From positions 39,992 through 64,187 of the forward strand of contig CAMPET010000165.1 in assembly GCA_946803715.1 (NCBI GenBank): 24,196 nucleotides of DNA. The letters run 5' to 3'. The stretch comes from Beroe ovata (lineage: Eukaryota; Ctenophora; Nuda; Beroida; Beroidae). Under the pieces are notes generated by a model. The model searched no databases and was not told the origin of the DNA. It saw only the letters and a list, made by a program, of their open reading frames with translations. Position numbers and translations under genes: made by a program. Below, piece after piece: positions 10,601 to 22,100 of this stretch. Position 1 is the first letter of the stretch, and every line of letters starts with the position of its first letter.

Positions 10601-13600
10601 TCTGGTTTTATGAAGGAGCATTGTTGAGCGAAGTACACTAAGTTGTATCCTCATTTCAGTTGAAGCAGTTTGAAGCTGGTATCAGGGAATCCCTGGTCAA
10701 GTTACCAGACAAACTGGGAGAGGGAGATGAGGGGAGTGAGGGGTTAGTGAGATGTGTGTCTGACCTTGTCAAGACACACATTGACACCAAAACAACGCTC
10801 TGCAAGAGGGAGGAGGAGTTGGCAGCGTCGAGGAAGAGTGAGTCTGCGAGTCAGCAATTATTCCTTATATGGAAATGCACCTCTCACAGTTCACACACTC
10901 ATAGTTGTTATATGTTGCGTTGGTATCCAGGGTGACACGTCTGCGGTCTGTGTAACACTGTAACATGATGTAACACATGTGACATGTTGTAACATGATGT
11001 TACTCATACGTGTAACATGATGTAACACATGCCAGGTTACGAGAATATTCACGAGAACTTGACTAAGATAGAGCTGGAAGCGCTCTCACTTTTGGAAGTT
11101 GTCCAAGTTGCTGAAGGGGAAATATCTGACAAAGTTACCAAGGAAGCCGACAAGATCGCAGCTCTTGATATCTCAGAGAACCTCCGGTGGTTACAGGTTA
11201 ATGATCGGACACTTACACAGTCGCCTCCTCTCACACACCCTTACACTCCCTTTTCTCAGATTTCCCTCTCTTCATCACTCCCTCACTTCCTCACTCCCTC
11301 ACTTCCCCTCTCTCCCTCATTCCCTCACTTCATCACTCCCTCTCTTCCCCTCCCTCCATCACTCCCTGACTCCCATGTCTCCCTCTCTCCCTCTCTCCCT
11401 CTCTCCCTCACTTCATCACTCACTTCATCACTCCCTCACTTCCCCTCTCCCCATCACTCTCTCTCTTCCCCTCACTCCCTCTCTCCCTCACTCCTATGTC
11501 TCCATCCTTCCCTCACGAAAGGTAAGGTTACTCCCTCACTTCTCCCTTCATCACTCCCCACTTCCCCTCTCTCCCTCACTCCTATGTCTCCACCACTCCC
11601 TCACTCCCCTCTCTCCCTCTCTCCCTCACTTCTCGTCCCTCTCTCCCTCCCTCCCTCACTTCATCACTCCCTCTCCTCTCCTCTCCTCATCACTCCCCCT
11701 CACTTCTCCTCACTCCCTCACTCCCTCACTTCTCGTCCCTCCATCACTCCCTGACTCCTATGTCTCACACTGTATCCCACACACAGGGAATGGTTTTGAC
11801 TCTCGCTAGAGGAGTGGAGAAGTATTCCACTGAGTTAGAGAGTAAAGCAAGGAGCGCTGCCCAAGCAGCTAAAGCAACTGGTCTCCCATCCGGGTTGAGT
11901 GAGTATTCTGTGTTGCTATCTCATGTTGCTAAAGTGGTGGTTGCTATGGATGTTGTTGCTATGGTGATATGGTTGCTATGGTGATATGGTTGCTATGGAT
12001 GTTGTTGCTATGGTGATATAGTTGCTATGTTACTAACGCTGATTCCCAAGTTCCCCCAGAGGTCGAAGCTGTGATAGAGGAACTGAAGTCAGCAACTCTA
12101 CAACTAGGAAAAGAGAAGGAGGGGCTAGAGGAAAAGCTGAAGAATACTGTTGACGAGTATGAGGGCAAGTTAGCAACACAGCACAGAGACCACAATAGGA
12201 AAATGAATGATGAAACTGAGGTACGGTGTGTAGTACACAGTGTACACAGTACACACTGTGTACACTGTATTGTACACATTGTATTGTACACCAGTGCGTG
12301 TGTACAATGTATTGTACACCTTGTAGTGAATTGCAAAGTGTACTGACTGTACTATGTACTTCGTGTATGCTGTGTGTGTGCTGTGTGTGTCTGTACTGTT
12401 TAATGTCTGTACTGTGTGTGTAATTGCACTATATCACAGACACTATGTGTGTACTGTGTGTACTGTGTGTGTCTGTACTGTGTATACTGTGTGTTTAATT
12501 ACACTATATCACAGACACTGCGACGACTACACGAAGAACAGATGCGAGCTCTCTACACCAAGGAACAACACTCACAGAGTGAACAGAGGACAGGATACAA
12601 CACACAGATCGGTGAACTAAACAAGACTATCTCACAACTAGAAATAAGATGTGCCGAACTGCAAAAAGTATGTCAAACTTAGCTAAAAGTATTTGCACGT
12701 ATCTAAAACCTGTCATAGATTGGAGATTCGAGTGATAACAGTGGTCACCATATCATACGCTTGTTGTTTCAGTCTGCAGAAAATACTACTGCTACCAACA
12801 CTGATCTTCAATCGAGACTTGATGAGCTTGCTAAGGCTGAGAAAACTTCACGAATGATGGAGGTAACAGACAGTAGAAAAGTGTGACATTGCCAAAAACC
12901 CGAAATTTCATGGAATATACGGAACGCGCGGTTGCTTTGAGCACTCTATAATTGCGACGCCCAGTCAGTTACTGTAATATAGTGGTGACGCGCGCGCGGC
13001 TTATTTAGTGAAATTTGAATCTACCTAACCTGGTCGCCTAGCNACCTCCGGTGGTTACAGGTTAATGATCGGACACCTACACAGTCACCTCCTCTCACAC
13101 ACCCTTACAGATTCCCCTCACTTCATCACTCCCTCACTTCCCTTCTCTCCCTGACTCCCATGTCTCACACTGTATCCCACATACAGGGAATGGTACTGAC
13201 TCTCGCTAGAGGAGTAGAGAAGTATTCCACTGAGTTGGAGAGTAAAGCAAGGAGCGCTGCCCAAGCAGCTCAAGCAACTGGTCTCCCATCCGGGTTGAGT
13301 GAGTATTTTGTGTTGCTATCTCATGTTGCTAAAGTGGTGATATGGTTGCTATCTCATGTTGCTATAGTGGTGGTTGCTATAGTGATATAGTTGCTATGGT
13401 GATATGGTTGCTATGTTACTAACGCTGATTCCCAAGTTCCCCCAGAAGTGGAAGCTGTGATAGAGGAACTGAAGTCAGCAACTCTACAACTAGGAAAAGA
13501 GAAGGAGGGGCTAGAGGAAAAGCTGAAGAATACTGTTGACGAGTACGAGGGCAAGTTAGCAACACAGCACAGAGACCACAATAGGAAAATGAATGATGAA

Positions 13601-16600
13601 ACTGAGGTACAGTGTGTGTAGTACACAGTGTACACAATACACACTGTGTACACTGTATTGCACACCTTGTATTGTACACCAGTGCGTGTGTACAATGTAT
13701 CGTACACTTTGTAGTGAATTGCAAAGTGTACTGACTGTACTATGTACTTTGTGTAAGCTGTGTGTGTGCGCTGTGTGTGTCTGTACTGTTTAATGTCTGT
13801 ACTGTGTCATGTGTGTGTAATTGCACTATATCACAGACACTATGTGTGTACTGTGTGCACTGTGTATACTGTGTGTTTAATTACACTATATCACAGACAC
13901 TATGTGTGTACTGTGGGTACTGTGTGCACTGTGTGCACTGTGTATACTGTGTGTTTAATTACACTATATCACAGACACTGCGACGACTACACGAAGAACA
14001 GATGCGAGCTCTCTACACCAAGGAACAACACTCACAGAGTGAACAGAGGACAGAATACAACACACAGATCGGTGAACTAAACAAGACTAACTCACAACTA
14101 GAAACAAGATGTGCCGAACTGCAAAAAGTATGTCAAACTTAGCTAAAACCTGTCATAGATTGGAGATATGGTCACCATATCATACGCTTGTTGTTTCAGT
14201 GTGCAGAAAATACTACTGCTACCAACACTGATCTACAATCGAGACTTGATGAGCTTGCTAAGGCAGAGAAAACTTCACGAATGATGGAGGTAACAGAACA
14301 GACAGTGGAAAAGTGTGACATTGCCAAAAAACCCACAATTTCATGGAATATACGGAACGCGCGGTTGCTTCAAGCAATGTATAATTGCGACGCCCAGTCA
14401 GTTACTGTAATATTGTGGTGACGCGCGCGCGGCTCATTCAGTGAAATTTGAATCTACCTAACCTGGTCGCCTAGCGACGATACAAATATTCATACTGGAG
14501 CATACCTACTACCCACATAGCATTTCACAATATAACGTCATCCAATTCCTATTGTTGTTCAGAGCGAGCCATTATCGGAAAATATTGCTTAATTCGCAAT
14601 GGCAGCTTGCCAAAAGATTTGAAACATAATCGCAAATATATACATGACAAAAGAATGTGTTAAAATGACAGGAAAGTTTACGAGAGCGGATATCCAAGTC
14701 TGACAATGAGAAGGAGACCCTGATGGAAACCACTGTAAAGCAGCAAGAGAGTGTCGATGCGTTGGACAAGGAAGCCGAATCTTTGAGAGAACAGGTTTGG
14801 AGTGAGAAATGAATTCATTTCCATCCAATTCCACGACATTCTGACTCCCATTCCAATATCCTCTTTCTCACAGAATCGTCAATACGCCGTCACAATTGTG
14901 TCCATGGAAAACAAGATTTATGCTCTGTCCACCAAGTGTACAGACATCGCATCTGAATTGGAGACATCGAAAGACAAATTAGATGGTAATTATAGACACT
15001 ACTATATTCACTACTTCTTTATTCCACTCTCTATTCTTCACTCTCACTCACCCTTCCCCCTCTCTAACTCCCCTGTATTTCCTCCCTCACAGCCGTTCCC
15101 CCGCCCCCTCCTGAACCGTATGACGTCATGAAATCACGAGAAGTGGACATGAAGGGCGAGATACACCGACTCACAACCCTGTCCAACACTCTGAGACGAG
15201 AGTTTGGCCTCGCTAAAGCCGAGGCTGACCAACGGGCAGTTCAGATCCAGGGACTGAGGTGTGATCTGGCGGGGGCAGCTGCCAGATTGTCTGACATGAG
15301 CGGAGAGCTCAGTGAGAGTCAGAAAATAGAGAGGGAGGAGATGGGAGAGAGGATAAAACAGCAGGAGAAGCAGATTGAGGTCCAGAGAGACAGTATTGAA
15401 GTGTTGACGATGGAGCTGGAGAAAGTTAATAAGAAACTGGCTAGTGTGCCGGACAAACTGCCAAAGGTAGAATACATTCATCAGCTGCCATAGGTTCCAA
15501 ACTCATATTATATTGTATGAGAATAGATATGTTTTGTTTTGCAGTTTCACGACTTGGGGTGATATATTTTATCCCGATAACAGCTGTCCACTCCTCAGCC
15601 TAAAGCCCCAGCAAAGGTTAAAGTCGAGTATAAGGAGCGAGAATTGGTGAGTTGTCTCATGTTTATGTCTGTTAAACTGTGTCTGTGTGCTTTATTGAAC
15701 ATCGCGTGTTTTACACAAACATCTGAAATCTGAATAACATCATGCAGTAGTAAAACAATATTCCATTGTCTATTGTAAACACTCAATGATGACGTATTCA
15801 TGTCATATGACTGTCGAACTTTTCATGTCACATGTTCAATAAACATGTGACTGTCACATTTTTTGTCGTGTTCATGTTACACGTGCCTATCACACCCGAT
15901 TGTCACATGTCACACTGTCACACAGACGGGAGAGGAGAAGGATCACATGGAAAAGGGACAGAAGTGTATGGAGGAGAGACACAGTATCATCATTGACAAG
16001 CAGAGAATGGCTCTTGCCGAGTTCCGGGAACAGCTCAAATCAAAATCCCCGTCACGTGAGTGCCCAATCCAATGATAATCATAGGAGAGCAATCCAGTGG
16101 CCGCACTTACCAAATTCTCACTAACCAAACTCTCGACGTCGGGAATTCTCGAAGTAATCTCTAGACACTTAAAAACTTGATCCCCTTCAGTGGGTGAGGA
16201 GGGTAATCAGCAAGTGTTGAGATTGAAGAAGGAGCTCAATGAGTTGAGGGCTGCGATCAAACACAAGGATCAGGAGTACACAAACAAAGAGAATGATCTC
16301 AAGACGAAGGTTTATGATCGATCTGTGATCTAGTTGAAGCACCGTGTGATTGTTTCTGCTTTGTTTGTTCCAATCTTCATGTTACTTTTTGTCATATCAT
16401 AGTGTCTGTGTGTACCAATGTGTCTGTGTGTGTGTATGCTGTGTGTGTAAGTAACTAATTACTAGGCTCGACAGTTCAATACATCAAATGAGAAGAACTC
16501 GGACGAACTGAAGAATTTAAAGTCGGATCTGAACGATTCCCAGCGGCTCCTCGGACACAATGAGGCCTGTGTGAGTTGAGTTTGAATTGCATTTGTGCGG

Positions 16601-17611
16601 TCCATGTTCTGAAACAAACATGGCAGAGTATATGAACCAAAAGATCATTTGCTAATTGTATTAACCATTTGTGAATTCAATTACTTGATCTTCTTGATTT
16701 CCACGTTTCAGTTTGCATCGCTCGCAACGGAGATGCGCTCCACACTGAACCAGCCCCAGCCCCCCATCCCCGCCCTCACTATAGACAATCTGGAGCAGGG
16801 ACTCAAGGACCGGGCGATGATGACGGCTGACCTCAGTGCGGAGATTGTCAGCATTACCAAGAGACTGGCACAGAAAACATTGCTCCTCACAGGAGGGGAT
16901 ATCACTAGGTTCATCATGCAATCCTCAATCCTCAATCTCATGAACTGCTTCTCAACGTCTGACTTCCCATCCGACATCCCCCCATCCGAACTCTATAGGA
17001 ACACTCCCTCTCTGTTTTCTCCCTTTATTTTGACTCTCTATATTATCCTGGCAGTTTGGTTCCAGCAGCAGCAGCAGCGGATAGCAAGGACGTGACGCTC
17101 CTGCAGAAGAAAGTCGCCACTCTGACTGAGGAGAGGAACCAGCTGAAGAAGAGTCTCTGTGATGTGGAGGGGGAGTTGGACCAGCAACAGAGAATAAACA
17201 GCGTACTCGCCAAGAGAAATGTGAGACACGCGGCGCGTTGCTAGGGCAACATGATCAGCTACAGCTGTGGTTGTCAATAGCGACAGCAATCCCCCTGTAT
17301 ATATACAATGGTTGTCAGTAGCAACCTCCCCCCCCATGTTGCTGGTTGTCAGTAGCAACCTCCCTCATGTTGCTACACTGGTTGTGAGTAGCACAACAAT
17401 CCCCCTATGTTGCTACACTGGTTGTGAGTAGCACAACAATTCCCCCTGTGTTGTGGTTGCTATGACAACATTACGACTCAGGTAGCGGCGAGCAGGGAAG
17501 TGGCGAGTGAACCGGCACTACATCACCACTGTCCAGACCCGTGGGTAGACTCACAGATAGACAAACTCAAGAAGCAACACAAGGAGGAGATCAGGAGGAA
17601 GAACTATGACA
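7695..17611 (+). CDS. FHAD1: FHAD1-like FHA-domain plus long coiled-coil protein, 3' end cut by gap
   Basis: Exons: 7695-7784, 7860-8052, 8096-8187, a junction I could not resolve (a piece probably at 8409-8461), 8523-8726, 8805-8911, 8998-9088, 9171-9313, 10341-10553, 10660-10837, 11036-11196, 11787-11898, 12060-12220, 12515-12667, 12773-12862, [second copies 13187-14289], 14672-14794, 14874-14985, 15093-15466, 15584-15646, 15926-16055, 16191-16309, 16466-16570, 16712-16908, 17055-17220, 17482-17611. Without the duplicate block this is about 1190 codons. Residues 1-95 are an FHA domain (TSIGSRDCDFVIQ, LGTSDGTFVNQCRV, VKLNCGDVIGLG), aligning well with the N-terminus of vertebrate FHAD1. A proline-rich linker follows, then heptad-rich coiled coil to the end. 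The FHAD1 family is linked to motile cilia and sperm; that role is known of the family, not shown here. The ATG at 7695 is chosen because it directly precedes the first FHA strand. The donor at 8053 (43-bp intron) keeps the last FHA strand; 8023 is an alternative in the same phase. Confidence 0.8.
9314..10340. other. Large FHAD1 intron (about 1 kb)
   Basis: Donor gtagcc at 9314, acceptor atcatttcag ending at 10340. It contains a short CA tract near 9490-9510 and a direct repeat gaactatagtcg near 10258-10283. The frames of up to 90 codons here have no recognisable domains. I see no nested gene. Confidence 0.6.
11228..11765. repeat. CT-rich low-complexity tract in FHAD1 intron
   Basis: Long run of ctccctcact, ctctccctc and ttcatcactc units. 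It opens two overlapping frames of more than 230 codons (SLPHSLTPSLP-type) purely through composition. It is about 540 bp here but only about 75 bp in the equivalent place of the second copy (13085-13160), so length varies between copies. Confidence 0.9.
12225..12514. repeat. GT/AC-rich tandem repeats in FHAD1 intron (copy A)
   Basis: Irregular tgtacac, tgtgtactg and gtgtgtctgtactg units, with a longer unit containing attacactatatcacagacac. That unit provides a decoy of the true acceptor: the same 'atatcacagacact' occurs upstream at about 12430 and as the real acceptor at 12514. The copy-B counterpart is 13607-13974, with an extra unit. Confidence 0.8.
14290..14671. other. FHAD1 intron with GC-rich segment shared with 12863-13042
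   Basis: 14314-14476 repeats the end of copy A (12881-13042) including ggaacgcgcggttgct and gtgacgcgcgcgcggc. 14477-14671 is unique AT-rich DNA ending at the acceptor aaaatgacag. No gene is seen. Confidence 0.65.
17237..17250 (+). promoter_or_regulatory. X-box-like motif (RFX-type) in FHAD1 intron
   Basis: gttgctagggcaac is one base off the RFX X-box consensus (GTNRCC, 0-3 nt, RGYAAC). A second weaker near-palindrome, gttgctatgacaac, lies at 17456-17469 in the same intron. RFX factors control ciliary genes and the host gene is ciliary by family. Function of an intronic site is inference. Confidence 0.35.
17297..17460. repeat. About 40-bp minisatellite in FHAD1 intron
   Basis: Repeated units resemble ctggttgtgagtagcacaac followed by aatccccctatgttgctaca, with earlier, diverged copies containing gttgtcagtagcaacctcc. 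The units carry gttgc and gcaac half-sites in opposite orientation. Confidence 0.75.
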
Positions 17612-17612
17612 N
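17612..17612. other. Assembly join truncating the FHAD1 exon
   Basis: The exon reads EEIRRKNYD and then stops at a single n followed by a run of nine c. Unlike the joins at 658, 13043 and 21145, I found no repeated sequence on the two sides. Confidence 0.7.
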
Positions 17613-17680
17613 CCCCCCCCCATTTGCCCATGTGCGTCACTCCATGGGTATTGGGTAGGTCCTCATACTAATGATTGCAG

Positions 17681-17698
17681 GTTCTCAATGAAGCATGA
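17681..17698 (+). CDS. FHAD1: Candidate terminal FHAD1 mini-exon
   Basis: After the gap, an acceptor-like actaatgattgcag (ends 17680) is followed by GTT CTC AAT GAA GCA TGA, which would close the frame in phase 0. An AATAAA hexamer lies about 135 bp further at 17833-17838. The link to the upstream exon crosses the gap and is only an inference. The real C-terminus could be missing instead. Confidence 0.25.
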   Translation, partial: VLNEA

Positions 17699-17832
17699 AG
17701 CACGGTCTATACACATATTATAGATCCCAACTGAGTGTGATAACGTGATGATATCTCCGCGCGTGATAACGTGATGATATCTCCCCGCCGAGATACTGTA
17801 TCAGAGATACAGTGTAAATACAGTGTAGATAG

Positions 17833-17838
17833 AATAAA
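17833..17838 (+). terminator. FHAD1: Possible FHAD1 polyadenylation signal AATAAA
   Basis: Canonical AATAAA in tagaataaagtgtag, on the same strand and downstream of the last FHAD1 coding sequence. The hexamer alone is weak evidence. Confidence 0.35.
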
Positions 17839-19074
17839 GTGTAGATAAGATTAGGATTCTAGGTTTAGATTGGAACGTGATTCAATTATATGATCGGACT
17901 TTCTTTTATCAATGACCGGCATGAGTTGATGTGATGCTTCATTAATGAGCACTAGGATCATGGTGACACCAGTCATCACTTGTGACCATGAGCTGTCACC
18001 ATGGTAACCAGTCTGATTACCCCTAATGACTCCCGGCATATAATGAGTAATGACTGATTTGTAATTACTACCAGTACCATTATATTGTAGTGGCTATTGT
18101 GGTAGTAATTGTAGTAGTTTCACTAATTAGACCAGTTCTGTTCACTAGAATGGCTTGGACATGAACTAATGGATACTTTTCTGGAGAAGTGCTCCGATTG
18201 TTTATTATTATCGATATAGAGAGAGCAACACTATTGTATGATGACTGGACGTAATAGAACTATAGAAGTTAAGTAAAAGTAGTAGCTAGAAGTAAAAGCT
18301 CAAGTAGCTGTGTGATCATTCTTTTAGCGATTCTTTTACTTTTAGCGCGGATATTTTCTAGCTCAGTTAAGTCCATAGATCGTTTATTATTTGAATGGAA
18401 CTATTTGACGGCTAAAGTGTACAGTATTTCATCTAGTAGATACTCATGTACTAGATGAAGCCACCAATATATCACTATATCACTGATCTCCAAATTATCG
18501 TTTCCATTGTCCATGTCTATCGAATTAAAGATCACATACTCCATCGTTAATGTAGCTACATGAACGCCAATCCAATCTCAGTCTCTACTGCAATTAGGCT
18601 GACGCATGACGTCACTGACCGGACGTCTACAACACAATAGTGTACGATGTGTTACTATTCTTGTTTCGCGCGCTACGTCGAACACACCCTGCTGTCGTAC
18701 TGAACAATAACAGTTGTATACTTGAGCGCGCGCGCTGAGTGCAGCGTAGGAATAGGGATTAGAGCCACATTTTGGTGAGATAGTTTGTTGTTGCATTAGC
18801 AATTAGGGCTTAGGCGATAGTTGTCAACAAGAGAAAATAGGGATTAACAAAACAATGATAATATAGAAAATAGTATGTACATTCGGTTTATATTCACACA
18901 TGTCATCAAACAAACAACGTAAACAAAAATTCAAATGTTATAATTATAAAGGAAAATGATATTCGATCAAAATCACACCAATGTTTATGTTATTGTATCA
19001 CTCGAGAAGATGTTAAGCTGCTCTACTTTTTCTCCCACATGTCACAGTTCGAAGGTTACCATCTTGTGTCACTA

Positions 19075-19165
19075 CACTGTGTGTGTCACTGTCACTGCAC
19101 TATGCGTGTCACTGCCCCACGTGTGTCACTGCACTGTGTGTGCCACTGCACTGTGTGTGTCACTG
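19075..19165. repeat. Short tandem repeat just 3' of the HUNK-like stop codon
   Basis: Irregular 14-18-bp units around tgtgtcactgcactg. It ends about 20 bp from the HUNK stop codon (19185-19187), so it would lie in the 3' UTR. Confidence 0.75.
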
Positions 19166-19184
19166 CACCTCTACACTCTACTGT

Positions 19185-22100
19185 TCACCGATAAGAATAT
19201 GTCCTATAGTGTGTCTGTGGGCGGAATATCGTCTCTGACAAAGGCAGTGTTCTCCTCACCACCACACCACCCTTACCGCCACCACCACCCCCAATCCCTG
19301 ACACATGGTCACTCCGCCACTTGTAGCTTGGGTTGCTATTTACAGATCGGTTAGAAGTCCTAGTCACGTCACGGGCGGGCTCCGACCTCGCCGTGATGGG
19401 TGGCCACTGAATCCTCCCCGCCTGTTTTCCGTACAAACAACCCGGGGATTTGGCGTTGGCCAGGGAGAGACTGTTTTCGGGGCACTTGGCACTGTACACT
19501 GTGGCTTTAGCACCAGGTGGTACGCAGTACTTGGTCTTAATTAGCGATGTTTGTCGCCAGTTCACCTTCCCATCCCTTTTTGCCGTGGTGTACACACTGG
19601 AGGCAGGTTTGGGCGTGGTCTCGGGGTACGCGGGCACTATCACTGTACTGTTCCGTATGATGGTCGGTGGTGTGCTGTTAGCTCTACTTATCGCACTGGC
19701 TGTCCTCCTGACCACACCACTGCTAACCACACCACTGCTGACCACACCACCACTGCTGACCACACCACTGCTGACAGTGACACCATCACCCTGAGTTCCC
19801 TGTACACTCCGACCACTCTGTTCTAACCGCGATAGTCGTGGTGTTGGTGTTTTGACACAGCTGCTTGACCCATTTGACACCATACTCATCTTCCTGCTAC
19901 CCGAGAAGCCGGAGTCCTCCGGCTGTTTGCTGCTGCTTGCTGTTTTGAACGCCTGTTTAGTGACACCAGGAGAGACCAGGTGTTTCTTCACGGCGGGTGA
20001 AGTCACGTGGGAAGTTGTCCTCCTTGCTTTGCTGGGTGAGGAGGATTGTGTCGACACGATGTCCGTGTCTGTCCGCTTGTTGACGGTGCTGCTGGGGGCG
20101 GGGGCAGCGGTTTTGGGGCGGCGTTTTACTGTTCGGGGCCGGGATCGTTTAGTGGACGATGTGACCACGTCCTTCTTGCTATCCGAGCTGAGACTCACAT
20201 CTCCCAGGGATTTACTGCTCTGTTCCTGTTCTAGATACCTGAGGGGGGAGTGTGTATCAGCTTACTGTCTACTAAAGTGTCCAATGAGTAGTGGTCAGTA
20301 ACTGTACTAGGTTAACATGTCCGATATCGCCTCAGGGGATTGAGATAGGTCCAAAATTCTTTCAGGAATGGATTCAGCGTCCAAAAATACGTGGAAATAG
20401 ATTGCACTTCTACGAAAATTGGGCAAAAATTTTTCTACATATTTTGAGCTTGCAGATTGCAGATTGCAAGAACTCCTAAACCATGAAAATCAGAGAAACA
20501 CACTCCTGTACTAAAGGACGGCCAAACTTATTTTCCCAAGAGGCATACTGGGAAAGGGCGTTCCCCGCCAAATTTTTGCCGTAGAATTCGAATCTGGGGA
20601 TATTTTTGAGCTAAATCATTGGGAAATTGGTGAGGGAACCGATCCATATCGTACCTGTGTAACTTCTTGCACATGTGGTGGTACGTTGCGGTGGTGGGGT
20701 TTGTATTGCGGGTGAGCAGGTCCAGAACTAGCGCCTCACTGTTCACATTGTGATACTCCTCCATGTATAGAATGACCTGTGAGGAAGGGGGTAAACATCG
20801 TACAATAAAATGTAAAACATCGCATCATTAGATCGAGGAGGGGGTAAACAGAGGGGGGAGTCTGACAGATGTTTCAAAATCATCCCTGGTCCAAAGTAAC
20901 TGATCAACAATTACCCTGTCACTCATTATGCCATGCCCCCTCTCTCTTCGAGTTAATGGCACTTTTAATGAATCATTTTTCATCCTGTCTATGTAATGTT
21001 GTGCTCTTTCCTCGTACTATAGTCACTCCAATACCTCACACCAACCCCAATATCACACCATTACCTCGTCACCTCGTCACCCCAATATCACCCCGTCAAC
21101 CCAATATCACCCCGTCACCCACCTCTTGGTTAAGATCCTCGTTGNAGGGGGGAGTCCGACATATGTTTCAAAATCATCCCGGGTGCATGGTAACTGATCA
21201 ACAATTACCCTGTCACTCATCATACCATGCCCCCTCTCTCTTCGAGTTAATGGCACTTTTAATGAATCATTTTTCATCCTGTCTATGTTGTGCTCTTTCC
21301 TCGTACTATAGTCACTCCATTATCTCACACCAACCCCAATATCACACCATTACCTCATCACCCCTGACCCCGTCACCCCATCAATCCAATATCACCCCAT
21401 CAACCCAATATCACCCCGTCACCCCAATATCACCCCGTCACCCACTCCGACCCCGTCACCCACCTCTTGGTTAAGATCCTCGTTGGTAGGGAAGTTGGGG
21501 GACGCTATGAATGTGACAGCGTCCTCCAACCAGGGGTCCATAGCACACTCCTCCAGGCTGATTCTCTCCTTGGGATCTGGTTGTAGTAGCTTGAGGAGGA
21601 GGTCCTTAGCACCTGCAAGTGGGGGGGCTGAGTGGCGGCATGCATCTGGGGGCTGAGTGGGGGCATGGATCGGGGGATTGGGTGCAGGGAACAATGGGGC
21701 CTGGGTGGAGATACATGTTGAGGAATGTGGGAAGTGGGAGTCAGGGCCGTGTCATGTATACTTAAATAGCGATACAATTGAATAGCGGTATGGAGCACGT
21801 GCAATATCCACATAGAGCACGTGCAATACGGAGAAAATCCATTTTTCTTATCATCCTCTATTATAATTACTTTTATATTGTTTCCCACTTTTCTCCTAGA
21901 GCTATGCGATTTCTTATTCGTGGGAACCCAGTGTTTTACTTAAAGGAGTGGTGAAATTAATAGGGCGTGTGTGTGTGTGTTCCCATTGTCCCAACTTAGC
22001 CTTGTTACCAGTGTACAATAGTATTGTTCTCAGTGTTCACAGACCGCTTCTAGACATGTGCTGTTGTTCTAGATGTTGTAATTGTTGTTCCGATATTGTA

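Larger units (their letters stand above)
11187..14476. repeat. Two near-identical copies of a FHAD1 four-exon block joined at n 13043
   Basis: Copy A, about 11187-13042, and copy B, 13044-14476, share four exons plus introns. A exons are 11787-11898, 12060-12220, 12515-12667 and 12773-12862. B exons are 13187-13298, 13446-13606, 13975-14127 and 14200-14289, identical in length. Copy B begins inside the preceding exon (acctccggtggttacag). Copy A stops at cctggtcgcctagc, exactly where copy B continues into unique DNA. Differences are few: a K/Q change in exon 1, G/E, I/N and I/T in exon 3, S/C in exon 4, and indels in low-complexity introns. All phases stay open if both are kept, but the boundaries at the n favour an allelic or contig-overlap artefact. 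Confidence 0.85.
17613..19184. other. Convergent intergenic region between FHAD1 and HUNK 3' ends
   Basis: No gene is supported. It holds a 22-bp direct repeat (cgtgataacgtgatgatatc..) near 17737-17787. It has two short perfect hairpins: 18063-18073 with 18100-18110 (aattactacca), and 18428-18438 with 18449-18459 (ttcatctagta). A CRE-like tgacgtca lies at 18607-18614 and a TGTGTCACTGCAC-type minisatellite at about 19075-19165. Both flanking genes end here, so UTRs are expected at the edges. Confidence 0.6.

Noticed and set aside
11029-11809. Two plus-strand frames of 236-241 codons rich in S, L, P and H
   Set aside because: They come from the CT-rich low-complexity intron. Only the first part (11036-11196) is a true FHAD1 exon.
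12033-13724. Minus-strand Cys/Thr-rich frames (about 100 codons, in both copies)
   Set aside because: Antisense of coiled-coil exons and GT repeats; Cys richness comes from the TGT/ACA repeats. Not a cysteine-rich peptide gene.
18607-18614. CRE-like palindrome tgacgtca
   Set aside because: It lies between two convergent 3' ends, not at a promoter, and an 8-mer is expected by chance at some frequency. A similar string at 15120 is inside coding sequence.
19852-20301. 149-codon plus-strand frame opposite the HUNK tail
   Set aside because: Antisense shadow of the long HUNK last exon.
20869-21474. 201-codon plus-strand open frame with an X
   Set aside because: It crosses the join at 21145 and is made of two copies of the same non-coding intron sequence plus a CACC minisatellite. 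It lies opposite the HUNK gene.
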